64,000 nt of DNA from Sinosporangium siamense (GTDB taxonomy: Bacteria; Actinomycetota; Actinomycetes; Streptosporangiales; Streptosporangiaceae). The position numbers and the translations under genes were made by a program. The stretch covers positions 1-64,000 of the forward strand of contig NZ_BOOW01000019.1 of assembly GCF_016863435.1 (NCBI RefSeq), written 5' to 3'. This document shows, piece after piece, positions 1 through 9,858 of this stretch (within the stretch, counting starts at the first letter, position 1; each line of letters begins with the position of its first letter). The notes beneath the pieces are model-generated. The model was not told the origin of the DNA. It saw only the letters and a program-made list of their open reading frames with translations, and did no database searches.

Positions 1-96
1 TACAGATGGTCACAGCCGGCACGGGGAAGGCGCTCAGGTTGTCGTGGCCGACCCTGTAAGCCGCTCTGAGGGTCGCAGCCGGCACCGAGAAGCCGC

Positions 97-1224
97 TCAC
101 GTGGTCACGGTCGACACCTGGAAGCTCCGGCCCAAGATGGTGCCGAGGCGGTCGGCCTCGTGGGCGAGGGACTCGCGGGGGAGGGGGCCGCGCTCCTGCC
201 ACCAGGTGACGGTTAAGGTGTCGTCCTTCGCCTCCCACGTGCCGCAGACGCGGCCGTCGACTAGGACCACAGGGGAGATCCACCCGGCGGCCCGGCTGAT
301 CTCGGATCGGCGGTCGGCTGGGATGAGTTCGGTGTCGCCGGTGCCGGGGCCGAGGACGGACTGGTCGAAGGCGGGGAGCAGGCGGAGTGAGCCCGAGGGG
401 GTGGCGGTCGCGAGGTCGTCGAGGTCTTGGGTGCGGGCTAGGGCGGGGCGGCCCTCGATCTCGACCGGCGTCAAGGTGTCGCCCAGGGCGGCCACCCATG
501 ACCGAAGGGCGGGCTTGCGGAGGGTGCCGCGCAGCAGCCACTGGTCGAACGCTTCGATCGGGGCGGGTCCGTAAGCCCCGAGGTAGGCGGGCACGGCCAC
601 GGCGGCGGCCTCCTCCGGGGCGGGCAGTCCCTTCCACCCCGGGAGGAAGGTGTCGGGGCGGGTGAAGGTGACCCTCCCGCCGGTGCTGTCGCCGTTGGCG
701 CGGCTCGGGCCGTGGCAGAGCAGGCCCTGGAAGGCGAGGGGCTTGAGGACCGAGCCCCAGCCGGAGCGCAGGTGCTCGGCCAGACCGGGGTCGCCGGTCC
801 GGTCGAGCACCTCGGCGACCAGCTCCTCGCGGGTGAGGACGCGGGAGTCGAGGGCGTGGGCGACGGCCTCGGCGATCGCCTCAAGCTGCGTGAGCGTCAC
901 GAACGTGCGCTGCCAGGACCCCTTCTCCCACGTGCGCCCCGAGGCGAGCAGTGACAGGAACGCCCCGGCGTCCTCGACCGTGAGGAGGTGCAGTGTGCCG
1001 CGCATGGCCCAGGTCTTGACCAGCCTGCGCTCGGCGAGCGCCCGCTCGACCTCGCCGGGCTCGGGGGCGGCTCGCCGGACCGCCACCGCGGTCGCGGCCG
1101 AGGACGCCACCTGGGCCTGGACACCGCACAAGCGGTGGACGATCTCCTCGACGCCGCCCCCGGCGCCGAGCAGTTGGCGCCCGGCACGCCAGGCGAGCAC
1201 GTTGTCCCAGGTCAGCTTGATCAT
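97..1224 (-). CDS. Winged-helix DNA-binding protein, AlkZ/HTH_42 family
   Basis: The 375-residue product matches the winged-helix HTH_42 family, which includes the DNA glycosylases AlkZ and AlkX/YcaQ. The N-terminal motif GVQAQ (Q36-A-Q38) corresponds to the catalytic QxQ motif of AlkZ, which unhooks DNA interstrand crosslinks; AlkX-type enzymes have QxD. The downstream TWAMRGTLHLL segment is also typical of the family. I start at the ATG at 1224 because GGGGGAGAAGG lies just upstream; a GTG one codon earlier is also possible. The reading frame stays open far upstream into tex, but that part is antisense shadow. The gene is divergent from tex. Glycosylase activity is an inference from the QxQ motif; many family members are uncharacterised and may only bind DNA. 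Confidence 0.8.
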   Translation of the reverse strand: MIKLTWDNVLAWRAGRQLLGAGGGVEEIVHRLCGVQAQVASSAATAVAVRRAAPEPGEVERALAERRLVKTWAMRGTLHLLTVEDAGAFLSLLASGRTWEKGSWQRTFVTLTQLEAIAEAVAHALDSRVLTREELVAEVLDRTGDPGLAEHLRSGWGSVLKPLAFQGLLCHGPSRANGDSTGGRVTFTRPDTFLPGWKGLPAPEEAAAVAVPAYLGAYGPAPIEAFDQWLLRGTLRKPALRSWVAALGDTLTPVEIEGRPALARTQDLDDLATATPSGSLRLLPAFDQSVLGPGTGDTELIPADRRSEISRAAGWISPVVLVDGRVCGTWEAKDDTLTVTWWQERGPLPRESLAHEADRLGTILGRSFQVSTVTT

Positions 1225-1521
1225 CACGCCTTCTCCCCCCGCAGGAGACGTCATCGGGCGCACAGCGTACCGACCCTCACCGACAGTTTCCGCCCGGCCA
1301 CCTTTTCGTGCTGTGCCGTACATGCAGCGATATGCGACGCTGGGAGGCGAACTCTGCCGACACCGCCGCCCGGCGGGCGGGCCCCGACCTCGTGAGCGTG
1401 CCGCACGTAAGCGTCGGCGCCGGTACGGTGACCCAGGGGCGCCATCCGAGCGGCGCGGGGGAACCCGGGAGCCGGCAGGGCGCTCCCCCTGGACCATTGG
1501 TGAGAAGGCGGATCTTTCATC

Positions 1522-3906
1522 GTGACGACCTCGATTCATGAGCGCATCGCCGGCGAGCTCGGCGTGCGGGAGCAGCAGGTGGCGGCGGCGGTCGAGCTGC
1601 TCGACGGCGGGGCCACCGTGCCGTTCATCGCGCGTTACCGCAAGGAGGTGACCGGCACGCTCGACGACGCTCAACTGCGCACGCTCGAAGAGCGGCTGCG
1701 CTATCTGCGCGAGCTTGAGGAGCGGCGCGCGGCGGTGCTCGAGTCGATCCGATCCCAGGGCAAGCTGGACGACGCGCTTGAGGCGCAGATCATGGCGGCC
1801 GACTCCAAGGCCCGGCTGGAGGACATCTACCTCCCCTACAAGCCGAAGCGCCGCACCAAAGCCCAGATCGCCAGGGAGGCCGGGCTTGAGCCTCTGGCCG
1901 ATCTGCTCCTCGGCGATCCCTCCCACGACCCGCAGACGGCGGCGGCCACGTTCGTGGACGGCGACAAGGGTGTGGCGGACGCCGCCGCGGCGCTTGAGGG
2001 CGCGCGGGCCATCCTGGTCGAGCGTTTCGCCGAGGACGCCGACCTCATCGGCGGGCTGCGCGAGGAGATGTGGACCAAGGGCCGCCTCGTCGCGGCCGTG
2101 AAGGAGGGCAAGGAGGAGGCGGGGGCGAAGTTCTCCGACTACTTCGAGTTCCACGAGCCCTTCACCAAGCTGCCCTCGCACCGCATCCTCGCGATGTTCC
2201 GCGGTGAGAAGGAGGACGTGCTCACCCTCACGCTCGACCCGGAGGAGAACGGCGAGGCCGCCCCCGCCGGGCCGAGCGGCTATGAGCGGCGCATCGCCGC
2301 GAGGTTCGACATCGGCGACCGCGGCCGCCCCGCCGACAAGTGGCTGCTCGACACCGTGCGGTGGGCCTGGCGCACCCGTGTCCTCGTGCATCTCGGCATC
2401 GACCTGCGCTCCCGCCTGTGGCAGGCGGCCGAGGAGGAGGCGGTGGCGGTGTTCGCCGCCAACCTCCGCGACCTGCTGCTCGCCGCCCCCGCCGGCAGCC
2501 GCCCCACGATGGGGCTGGACCCGGGGCTCCGCACGGGGGTGAAGGTCGCGATCGTCGACGCGACCGGCAAGGTCGTCGACACCGAGACGATCTATCCGCA
2601 CGAGCCGCGCCGCCGCTGGGAGGAGTCGATCGCCACCCTGGCCGCGCTGGCCGGCAAACACGGCGTCGAGCTGATCGCGATCGGCAACGGCACCGCCTCG
2701 CGCGAGACCGACAAACTCGCCGCCGAGCTGATCAAGCTCTATCCGCAGCTCGGGCTCACCAAGATCGTGGTCTCGGAGGCGGGCGCGTCGGTCTACTCCG
2801 CGTCGGCCTACGCCTCCCAGGAGCTGCCCGGCCTCGACGTGTCGCTGCGCGGCGCGGTCTCCATCGCCCGCAGGCTGCAGGACCCGCTCGCCGAGCTCGT
2901 GAAGATCGATCCCAAGTCCATCGGCGTCGGGCAATATCAGCACGACCTGGCGGAGACCAAGTTGTCCCGCTCGCTCGACGCCGTGGTCGAAGACTGCGTC
3001 AACGGCGTCGGCGTCGACGTCAACACCGCCTCCGCGCCGCTGCTGACCAGGGTGTCGGGCATCGGCGCCGGTCTCGCCGAGAACATCGTGCAACACCGCG
3101 ACGCCAACGGCCCCTTCCGCTCGCGCCAGGCGCTCAAGGAGGTCCCGCGCCTCGGGCCGAAGGCGTTCGAGCAGTGCGCGGGCTTCCTGCGCATCCCGGG
3201 CGGCGACGACCCGCTCGACGCCTCCAGCGTGCACCCCGAGGCATATCCCGTGGTCCGCCGCATCCTCGGCGCCACCGGCGGCGACCTGCGCGCGCTCATC
3301 GGCAACGGCGCGGTGCTGAGGAAGCTGAAGCCGGTCGACTTCGTCGACGACACTTTCGGCCTGCCGACCGTCACCGACATCCTGAAGGAGCTCGACAAGC
3401 CCGGCCGCGACCCCCGGCCCGCGTTCAAGACCGCCACCTTCAAAGAGGGTGTCGACAAGCTGTCCGATCTCAACAAGGGCATGCTGCTTGAGGGCGTGGT
3501 CACCAATGTCGCCGCCTTCGGGGCTTTCGTCGATATCGGTGTGCACCAGGATGGTCTGGTGCACGTGTCGGCGATGTCCAAGTCGTTCGTCAAAGACCCG
3601 CGCGACGTCGTCAAGCCCGGCGACATCGTCCGCGTCAAGGTCCTCGACGTCGACATCCCGCGCAAGCGCATCTCGCTGACCCTGCGCCTCGAAGACGAGG
3701 CCCCGCAGGGCGGCGGCCGCCCCGAGCGCGAGGACCGCCGCTCCGCCCAGGGCAACCGCCGCGGCGGCCGCCCCGGCGGAGGCCAGGGCAACCGCGGCGG
3801 TTCCACCCCGCCCCCACCCAGCGGCGCCATGGCCGACGCCCTCCGCCGCGCCGGCCTCGGCCAGGACAGCCAGCCCCAAAACCGCCAGAACCGCCGAGGC
3901 CGCTAG
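1522..3906 (+). CDS. tex: Tex family RNA-binding transcriptional accessory protein
   Basis: At 794 residues this has the full Tex layout: an N-terminal helical region, a YqgF/RuvC-like domain beginning near residue 330 ([14 protein letters not shown]), helix-hairpin-helix motifs near residue 500 ([15 protein letters not shown]), and an S1 RNA-binding domain from about residue 653 ([17 protein letters not shown]). The last 65 residues or so are a Gly/Arg-rich tail with RGG-like patches, an actinobacterial extension likely to add nucleic-acid binding. Tex proteins act in the cytoplasm on transcription complexes and RNA. The GTG start at 1522 is preceded by AGAAGG. The gene stands alone and ends in a strong hairpin. 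Confidence 0.96.
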   Translation: MTTSIHERIAGELGVREQQVAAAVELLDGGATVPFIARYRKEVTGTLDDAQLRTLEERLRYLRELEERRAAVLESIRSQGKLDDALEAQIMAADSKARLEDIYLPYKPKRRTKAQIAREAGLEPLADLLLGDPSHDPQTAAATFVDGDKGVADAAAALEGARAILVERFAEDADLIGGLREEMWTKGRLVAAVKEGKEEAGAKFSDYFEFHEPFTKLPSHRILAMFRGEKEDVLTLTLDPEENGEAAPAGPSGYERRIAARFDIGDRGRPADKWLLDTVRWAWRTRVLVHLGIDLRSRLWQAAEEEAVAVFAANLRDLLLAAPAGSRPTMGLDPGLRTGVKVAIVDATGKVVDTETIYPHEPRRRWEESIATLAALAGKHGVELIAIGNGTASRETDKLAAELIKLYPQLGLTKIVVSEAGASVYSASAYASQELPGLDVSLRGAVSIARRLQDPLAELVKIDPKSIGVGQYQHDLAETKLSRSLDAVVEDCVNGVGVDVNTASAPLLTRVSGIGAGLAENIVQHRDANGPFRSRQALKEVPRLGPKAFEQCAGFLRIPGGDDPLDASSVHPEAYPVVRRILGATGGDLRALIGNGAVLRKLKPVDFVDDTFGLPTVTDILKELDKPGRDPRPAFKTATFKEGVDKLSDLNKGMLLEGVVTNVAAFGAFVDIGVHQDGLVHVSAMSKSFVKDPRDVVKPGDIVRVKVLDVDIPRKRISLTLRLEDEAPQGGGRPEREDRRSAQGNRRGGRPGGGQGNRGGSTPPPPSGAMADALRRAGLGQDSQPQNRQNRRGR

Positions 3907-3927
3907 CCAAACGGATTTTCCGTACGG

Positions 3928-3966
3928 CACACGCCCCGGTTCGTTTGCTCCGAGCCGGGGCGTGTG
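3928..3966 (+). terminator. Rho-independent-type hairpin after tex
   Basis: A perfect 12-bp stem (CACACGCCCCGG at 3928-3939 pairing with 3955-3966) with a 15-nt loop begins 21 bp after the tex stop. There is no clear U tract, as is common in high-G+C actinomycetes. Confidence 0.75.
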
Positions 3967-4899
<933 letters not shown>

Positions 4900-5205
4900 T
4901 TAGCGGTCGCGGGGGAGGAGGGGGCCGAGGGGGCCGAGGTCGATGTTCAGGTCGGAGGGTGACAGCTCGAAGCGTTCGCACAGGTCTTTCATCGCCTCGT
5001 CCAGCCGCATCAAGGTCAGGCCCAGGGTCTCGATCTGTTCGTCGCTCAGCTCCCCCTGCTCCATGCGCCGCAGGGACTGTCGTTCGACGAGCTGGCGGAG
5101 GAGTTCGACCAGGGTGAGGACGAGGCGTGACAGGTCGCGTTCGACCGCGGACTTGTTTGCGTCCAGTCGTAGCCGGTTCGGTTGGGTTTTCAGGGTGCTT
5201 TCCAC
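4900..5205 (-). CDS. gvpK: Gas vesicle protein GvpK (cluster 2)
   Basis: This 101-residue protein is a typical GvpK. The conserved helix ERDLSRLVLTLVELLRQLVE is followed by RMEQGELSDEQIETLGLTLM and the C-terminal DLNIDLGPLGPLL motif. GvpK is a minor, essential accessory protein of gas vesicle assembly. It is the last gene of the left-hand cluster and its start overlaps the end of gvpS by 16 bp. The paralogue in cluster 1 (9940-10254) is nearly the same over its central part. The 3' ends of the two copies are also alike at the DNA level. Confidence 0.95.
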   Translation of the reverse strand: MESTLKTQPNRLRLDANKSAVERDLSRLVLTLVELLRQLVERQSLRRMEQGELSDEQIETLGLTLMRLDEAMKDLCERFELSPSDLNIDLGPLGPLLPRDR

Positions 5206-5432
5206 GTCTGTTCACCTCCGGTCGGAAGGGTTTCGAGAGCTGTTCCCTCGCGTACGGAGGTGATCAGCGCGTGCAGCGAGATGCGGACGAGGTCGATGTC
5301 CGCGACGGAGAGCACCAGGTCTCCGCTGATGACGACGCCTCCCGCGAGGAGCCGGTCGAGGAGGTCCACCAGCGCTATCTGCTCCGCCGCCAGATCTTCG
5401 CGTACGGCGACGCCCCGCTCACCCGCTGCCAT
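5190..5432 (-). CDS. gvpS: Gas vesicle protein GvpS, GvpA-like (cluster 2)
   Basis: An 80-residue protein with the GvpA-type core (IALVDLLDRLLAGGVVISGD followed by LVLSVADIDLVRISLHALI). Within the actinomycete gvp order, the short GvpA-like gene between gvpL and gvpK is called gvpS. It is probably a minor shell or nucleation component. It overlaps gvpL by 14 bp and gvpK by 16 bp, so translation is likely coupled. The cluster 1 copy at 10261-10497 keeps the same gvpL overlap. Some annotations call this type GvpJ/GvpM-like. Confidence 0.92.
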   Translation of the reverse strand: MAAGERGVAVREDLAAEQIALVDLLDRLLAGGVVISGDLVLSVADIDLVRISLHALITSVREGTALETLPTGGEQTWKAP

Positions 5433-6216
5433 CCGGCCCTCCCGCGGCGTCGGCGGTCACGGTGAAGGAGTACGGCACCCAGGGGCCGGTGAGTTCCGCC
5501 TGGATCCCCGGTTTGCGTAGACCGTCGAGGATCCGGGTGAACTCTTCTCCGTTGTCGCCGTCGATCAAATAGGCCCCGTTGAGGACCATCCACTCTTGGC
5601 GTCCTGAGAGTTGCGGATCCTGGGTGCGGTGGCGCCTGGCGGCCACCGCATAGGCGCTGAGCGTCTCGTGGATCTCGTCGGCCGCGGCGACGGCGTGGCG
5701 CCGGTCCTTCTCACGGTCGCGCAGGCTCGCCTGGCGCCGTTTGAGGTAGGCGGTGCCGGGGTTGGTCTCCTCACCCCCGCCTGGCGCCGTCTCCGGGGAC
5801 GAGGGCGGGCCCACGGCCTCCGCGTAGACCTTCACCCCCCACTCCCACCGCCCCGCGATCCGCGCCAGGACTTCGGAGAAGTCCTCACGCCGCCGGCGCA
5901 GCAGATCCTCGACCTGCTCGTCACCGGAATAGACCGTTATCAGTCGCACAGGGGCGGTGGGGGCGGACACGGCGACCGTCTCGACAACCTGATGGTGTGT
6001 CCGCGCGGTCCGGCTGAGCCAGTCGAGGTCCTCCATCGAGGTGCGCAGCGGCTCCTCGCCGAACTCGTCGAGGGAAACGGTGCTCACGTAGGCCACGAGG
6101 CCGGAATGCGAGATCACCCGCACGGCCCCCCCGCTCACTCCCGTCAAATCGGTGGGAGCGGGCTTGTCCAGGTCCGTCGCGACTGCGTAGAGATAGGTGC
6201 CCGCCTCACTCGCCAT
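5419..6216 (-). CDS. gvpL: Gas vesicle protein GvpL, GvpL/GvpF family (cluster 2)
   Basis: The 265-residue protein belongs to the GvpL/GvpF family of assembly factors. It opens with GTYLYAVATDL, contains APVRLITVYSGDEQVEDLL, and ends in a segment with a conserved WVPYSF motif. GvpL/F proteins bind other Gvp proteins in the cytoplasm and help start gas vesicle growth. The gene overlaps gvpJ by 11 bp and gvpS by 14 bp, exactly as in cluster 1. The last 20 or so residues are Gly/Ala-rich. Confidence 0.94.
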   Translation of the reverse strand: MASEAGTYLYAVATDLDKPAPTDLTGVSGGAVRVISHSGLVAYVSTVSLDEFGEEPLRTSMEDLDWLSRTARTHHQVVETVAVSAPTAPVRLITVYSGDEQVEDLLRRRREDFSEVLARIAGRWEWGVKVYAEAVGPPSSPETAPGGGEETNPGTAYLKRRQASLRDREKDRRHAVAAADEIHETLSAYAVAARRHRTQDPQLSGRQEWMVLNGAYLIDGDNGEEFTRILDGLRKPGIQAELTGPWVPYSFTVTADAAGGPDGSG

Positions 6217-6601
6217 GTTCCGTCACCTCCGCCTGGGACTCCCGTCCGGATTCCGCGTCCCGCGCCTCAAGCGTCGGACGGTCCTCCTCGAGTACGGCGA
6301 GGCGCTCGCGTAGCCGCTTGTTCTCCTCGGCGAGATGGCGGCCTCCGCCGTTCAGCCACGGGTCGTGCTCCCACCAGTCGATGCCCATCTCCTTCGCCGT
6401 GTCGACCGAGGCGATGACCAGCCGCAGCTTGATCGTGAGGAGTTCGATGTCCAGCAGGTTCACCCGGATGTCGCCCGCGATGACGACGCCTCGATCGAGG
6501 ACACGCTCCAGGATGTCGCCGAGGTTGCTGGCTCCGCCCCCGGACAACGAGGCGGAGCCGCCTCTGCCGGTGCCCGGGGTGGACCGCTTGGATTCGATCA
6601 T
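6206..6601 (-). CDS. gvpJ: Gas vesicle protein GvpJ, GvpA-like (cluster 2)
   Basis: A 131-residue GvpA-like protein. The shell-protein core LGDILERVLDRGVVIAGD followed by IRVNLLDIELLTIKLRLV is intact and leads into the GvpJ-type MGIDWWEHDPW motif. A Ser/Gly-rich N-terminus and an acidic C-terminal tail flank the core. GvpJ is a minor component thought to shape or nucleate the vesicle. The start overlaps gvpO by 4 bp and the end overlaps gvpL by 11 bp. The cluster 1 paralogue is 23 residues longer, mainly in the charged C-terminal tail. Confidence 0.94.
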   Translation of the reverse strand: MIESKRSTPGTGRGGSASLSGGGASNLGDILERVLDRGVVIAGDIRVNLLDIELLTIKLRLVIASVDTAKEMGIDWWEHDPWLNGGGRHLAEENKRLRERLAVLEEDRPTLEARDAESGRESQAEVTEHGE

Positions 6602-7005
6602 CGTGACATCCCGTTCGTGTCACCGCTGCCGCGCCGATAACGCCGGAGGCGGCGGTAGGAGAGCAGGTCGCCCTCATCGTCGAGTTCGGCCTCGTAAACC
6701 GCGAGGATGTCTCCTGAGGAGGGGATGCGGCGGTCCTCGACGACCTCGATGTTCACCACCCAGCCGTCCTCCGCCGGCCGGACGAGAGTGACTCCCTCGG
6801 TCTCCCGCCCTGTCAAGTCGGCGATGTGCCGGAGCCCCACGGCTCCGGCCGCGGAGGCCGACAGGCTCCGCGCACGCCTTTTCGGTTGTTCCTCCTCCGC
6901 GGGTTCACGGTCTTCCTCTACGGGGTCGGCGGAGTTCGCACGAGTCCGCCCTGATCGGCGGGTCCTCGAGGTCTCCTCGCTCTTGGCGGTGCGCCTCACC
7001 GGCAC
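6598..7005 (-). CDS. gvpO: Gas vesicle protein GvpO (cluster 2)
   Basis: A 135-residue GvpO-family protein. Its charged, probably disordered N-terminal half is followed by the conserved GvpO domain: LRHIADLTGRETEGVTLV, then WVVNIEVVEDRRIPSSGD and a YEAELDDEGDLLSYRRLRRY ending. GvpO is needed for gas vesicle formation in haloarchaea and actinomycetes and may act in assembly or expression. Here the gene lies inside the operon between gvpG and gvpJ, not at the head as in the published Streptomyces order. It overlaps gvpJ by 4 bp. Confidence 0.93.
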   Translation of the reverse strand: MPVRRTAKSEETSRTRRSGRTRANSADPVEEDREPAEEEQPKRRARSLSASAAGAVGLRHIADLTGRETEGVTLVRPAEDGWVVNIEVVEDRRIPSSGDILAVYEAELDDEGDLLSYRRLRRYRRGSGDTNGMSR

Positions 7006-7009
7006 GGTG

Positions 7010-7282
7010 TCACCTCCTCCAATCGTCTGGTTCCTGATCGGGTGCGCGCGCGGATCCGGGGCCGCCGATCATCCCCCGGAGGACCAGTTCGGTGGCCTCC
7101 TTCTCCTCTTCCTCGGAGATGAGACCGGCGGCTCTGGCCTCCTCGATCTCCTCCAGGCGGCGCCGGATGCTCGCCGGGTCCTTGGTCTCGCGTTCGACCT
7201 GCTCCTGTATCAGCTCTCCCAGCTTGACGACGCCTTTGATCGGCGCGAAGGGCAGGCCGGCGATGAAGGTGATCAATCCCAT
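7010..7282 (-). CDS. gvpG: Gas vesicle protein GvpG (cluster 2)
   Basis: A 90-residue GvpG-family protein. It starts with a short hydrophobic stretch (MGLITFIAGLPFAPIKGVVKLGEL) and continues as a charged coiled-coil-like helix (IRRRLEEIEEARAAGLISEEE). GvpG is a small accessory assembly protein that associates with GvpF/L. Its start overlaps the end of gvpF by 10 bp, the same overlap as in cluster 1. Confidence 0.93.
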   Translation of the reverse strand: MGLITFIAGLPFAPIKGVVKLGELIQEQVERETKDPASIRRRLEEIEEARAAGLISEEEEKEATELVLRGMIGGPGSARAPDQEPDDWRR

Positions 7283-8097
7283 CTCTCGGTGTCCTGTCGT
7301 GCCGTCATGACGAAGTCGTAGGAGGCCATGGGGCCGCGGAGGGTTACCTCCATCAGATCCGCGTTCTGTTCGGCGAGGTCCTTGACCGCCTTTTCCAGTT
7401 CGGATTGCCGGTCGAGGTCCACCAGCAGGGCCACATACGCGGCGTCGCGTTCGTGGGTCGGCTCTCGCACGGAAACGTGCACGGACAGCGGCTCCAGGGT
7501 CTCGACGAAACTCTCGGTGTCGGCTTCCCGTCGTGCGGCGACAGCCTGGTTGATGAGCTCCCCGAGCTGTATGCGCTCGTTCCTGGTCGTCTCCTCAGGA
7601 AGATCTCTGATCTCGTCCGCGAGTTGTGCGACCTCGGGGTTCTCCTCCAAGATCGCAAACAGCATCGGCTGTTCGGCGTAGCGTCCCCGCACGACGAACT
7701 GCGCGTGCCCGTCCAGTTCCTCCAGCGCGGCGTGGAACTGGTCGTGATAGGGGGTGAGCAGTTCGTCGACGACCGCCTCTCGTGTCGTCATCACCGCGCC
7801 GAAACGCAGGGGAAGCACGGGCACCTCGGCGGCGGTGGCGTCGAGGAACTCCTCGTGAGCCATCAGGCTGTCGGGCGTTCCAAGCGTCAGGTCGGCGTCG
7901 ATCTCGCTGACCAGCGCCGCGATCTCCCCGTGCTCCACGAGGGTGATGCCGTCATCGGTGCCGTCCACCCCTCGCGCGTCCGGCGAGACCTCGACGTCCG
8001 CCGGCACGATGCCGTAGATGTAGATCGCGCCGTTCTGCTTCTTCGATGCGGAGGTCATGGAGTCGACCTTCTCCTTTCTCGCCGTGGACTTCGCCAT
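7273..8097 (-). CDS. gvpF: Gas vesicle protein GvpF, GvpL/GvpF family (cluster 2)
   Basis: A 274-residue GvpF. The first domain carries AIYIYGIVPADVEVSPDARG and VPVLPLRFGAVM, which are standard for the family. The second, helical domain ends in the conserved GPMASYDFV. GvpF binds GvpA and is thought to prevent premature aggregation and guide shell assembly. It starts 1 bp after gvpA stops. The cluster 1 copy (12382-13239) is clearly paralogous but more diverged than gvpA. Confidence 0.95.
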   Translation of the reverse strand: MAKSTARKEKVDSMTSASKKQNGAIYIYGIVPADVEVSPDARGVDGTDDGITLVEHGEIAALVSEIDADLTLGTPDSLMAHEEFLDATAAEVPVLPLRFGAVMTTREAVVDELLTPYHDQFHAALEELDGHAQFVVRGRYAEQPMLFAILEENPEVAQLADEIRDLPEETTRNERIQLGELINQAVAARREADTESFVETLEPLSVHVSVREPTHERDAAYVALLVDLDRQSELEKAVKDLAEQNADLMEVTLRGPMASYDFVMTARQDTERWD

Positions 8098-8098
8098 C

Positions 8099-8506
8099 TC
8101 ATTCCTCCTCTTTGCCCCGTCGCCGCGCGGGTTCCTCTTTCTCCGACCGGTCGCCGCCGATGCCGCGCAGCTTTTCCCCCGCGGCGTCGAGCACGCCTTG
8201 GACCGCTCCCTTGGCCTTGCCGGAGGCCGTGTCCTTGGTCATGTTCTGCATGATCTCCGGGAGTCCCTGCTGCTTGCCCGTCTGCGTCAGGTCCAGGCGG
8301 TTCACCGCCTCCGCGAAGCGCAGATAGGTGTCCACACTGGCCACGACGATTCGGACGTCGATGGTCAGGATCTCGATGCCGACGAGCGACACCCTCACGT
8401 AGGCGTCGATGACGAGGCCCTTGTCGAGAATCGAGTCGATGACGTCGGCCAGGCTGCTCGACGACGAACGCTGGGTCACTCCGCCCGACGCGGATTGCAC
8501 AGTCAT
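8099..8506 (-). CDS. gvpA: Major gas vesicle structural protein GvpA (cluster 2)
   Basis: A 135-residue GvpA. The shell core ([18 protein letters not shown] followed by [20 protein letters not shown], about residues 18-57) is the hydrophobic wall-forming segment. It is followed by the conserved [15 protein letters not shown] and a long charged C-terminal extension typical of actinomycete GvpA. The core is almost identical to that of the cluster 1 copy; only the N-terminal 16 residues and the tail differ much. A 176-bp gap separates it from gvpZ upstream. Confidence 0.96.
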   Translation of the reverse strand: MTVQSASGGVTQRSSSSSLADVIDSILDKGLVIDAYVRVSLVGIEILTIDVRIVVASVDTYLRFAEAVNRLDLTQTGKQQGLPEIMQNMTKDTASGKAKGAVQGVLDAAGEKLRGIGGDRSEKEEPARRRGKEEE

Positions 8507-8682
8507 GTCTTTTCGCCCCTCCTAGGCACGCGTATTCGCGCATGGAAAACCTCTCTCATCCCGCTGACTTGACTTCGGTATCCGGGATCGGACGGCAGGT
8601 ATGGCCGTGCTACGTCCCTGCTGCGGAGTCCGGGATCGGGGGCCTTTTCTCCGCGCGAGATGGAGATGAAACGACGCGAGAT

Positions 8683-9612
8683 TTACGCGCTCTGTTTGCT
8701 CGCCGTCCTGCGGCGAACCGGTCGTGCGGCGCGCTCTTCGCCGGAATCCGATTCCGATTTGGTCGTCCGGCGACGAGGGCGCGGTTTCGCGGCACGTTCC
8801 GGCGCGCTCTTCTTCTTATCCGTATCTGTTTGCCGCTCTTCGGCCTGAGGCGTGTCCTCCTCCTGCTCCTTCGCGCGTTCCTTCTTTTGGGTCCTGCGGC
8901 GAGAGCCGCTCTCCTCGCGCTCGTCGTTCTTCTCGGCGGGCTCTTTCGAGGTGTCTTCCTCTCCGGGACGGCTGGTCACGTGGCCGTCCTGGATCTCGCC
9001 GCGCCATCCGCCGTCGGGAGACCCGTCGGGGCGGAGCAGGGTCCGCGTCATGACGTGACGCCTGAACTGTTTGAGTTCCAGGCGCACCCGCCGCTCCTGC
9101 GCCCGCCAGAGACGCCCCACATGCTCGACGAGGCCCTTGGGGTGATATTCGAGGACCAGCACGATCCGCGTGAGCTCAGGGGTGAGCTCGTGGAAGGCGA
9201 CGGCGCCGTCCACATAGCCCTTGTCGCCCTGCGAGCGCCAGACGATCCGCCGATCGGGCACCTGTTCGATGATCTTGGAGTCCCAGGTGCGGTGCGACCA
9301 GAGGACCCGCACCCGCCACCGCAGCCGTTCGTCCGACTCCTGATCGACGCGCTGGACCTTCTTGGTGAAGCCCGGAAAATCCTCGAACTCCGTCCACTGG
9401 TTGTACACGGCGCTCAACGGCGCCCCGATGTCGAGCGACTCGACCACGGTCATGACTTTCTCGTTGTCCCCGCCGCCGCGTCTTTTCTTGCTTCGCCGGC
9501 CCACGTGGAGGATTCTGCCGCCGGCTCTGGCCGCCTTCCTCACCAAGCCGGGTTTCCGGGAACCGCCACCCTCCTTGGCGTTGGACTTGTCCTTTGATTC
9601 CTTCGCACCCAT
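8683..9612 (-). CDS. SRPBCC/polyketide-cyclase-like gas vesicle cluster protein (probable GvpZ, cluster 2)
   Basis: A 309-residue protein. The centre (about residues 50-190) is an SRPBCC/cyclase-dehydrase fold: VVESLDIGAPLSAVYNQWTE, FPGFTKKVQRVDQ, RIVLVLEYHPKGLVEHVG. The remaining C-terminal third is a low-complexity Lys/Arg/Glu tail. Members of this family sit in actinomycete gvp clusters, where one gene is called gvpZ; I assign that name by position. I use the ATG at 9612, preceded by AAGGGAG, and not the more upstream ATG at 9750, because that extension runs through the leader repeats. Compared with the cluster 1 paralogue it lacks most of the N-terminal region of about 110 residues. Confidence 0.8.
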   Translation of the reverse strand: MGAKESKDKSNAKEGGGSRKPGLVRKAARAGGRILHVGRRSKKRRGGGDNEKVMTVVESLDIGAPLSAVYNQWTEFEDFPGFTKKVQRVDQESDERLRWRVRVLWSHRTWDSKIIEQVPDRRIVWRSQGDKGYVDGAVAFHELTPELTRIVLVLEYHPKGLVEHVGRLWRAQERRVRLELKQFRRHVMTRTLLRPDGSPDGGWRGEIQDGHVTSRPGEEDTSKEPAEKNDEREESGSRRRTQKKERAKEQEEDTPQAEERQTDTDKKKSAPERAAKPRPRRRTTKSESDSGEERAARPVRRRTASKQSA

Positions 9613-9643
9613 GAAAATGTGCCGCTCCCTTCGGATAATCACT

Positions 9644-9677
9644 CGGTTGTTCCCTGAGGCCGGTTGTTCCCTGAGGC
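9644..9677. repeat. 17-bp tandem duplication in the gvpZ leader
   Basis: CGGTTGTTCCCTGAGGC occurs twice head-to-tail (9644-9660 and 9661-9677), between the predicted promoter and the start of the cluster 2 gvpZ. It therefore lies in the untranslated leader. It looks like a recent slippage duplication. Confidence 0.85.
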
Positions 9678-9799
9678 GCGTCACCCTGAAGGGCGCGCTC
9701 TGCCCGAGCCGGGTGGGGCCCCGAGGTTGATGCTCGGGCAGAGCATTCACTCACGTCGCCCTCAGGTGGCAACCGGCCAACATATGAACACGGCCACCT

Positions 9800-9824
9800 C
9801 TACCCGGGAGATGAGCAAGGAAAC
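9800..9824 (-). promoter_or_regulatory. SigB/SigF-type promoter of gvp cluster 2
   Basis: Read on the minus strand, GTTT (9824-9821) and GGGTAG (9805-9800) are separated by exactly 15 nt. This fits the general consensus of actinobacterial SigB/SigF-type stress sigma factors (GTTT-N14-16-GGGTAY). The same two boxes with the same 15-nt spacing precede cluster 1. Downstream sequence is also shared (GGGTAGAGG, GTGTTC, GGTTGCC). The predicted leader to gvpZ is about 180 nt. Assignment to a particular sigma factor is inference. Confidence 0.7.
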
Positions 9825-9858
9825 GTAAATGCGGATAAGGCGGACATGGGGGCATTTT

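Noticed and set aside
97-3930. 1277-residue minus-strand open frame covering tex and the winged-helix gene
   Set aside because: Only the last 375 codons show protein-family features and a ribosome-binding site. The remainder is antisense to tex, with composition expected of a G+C-rich shadow frame.
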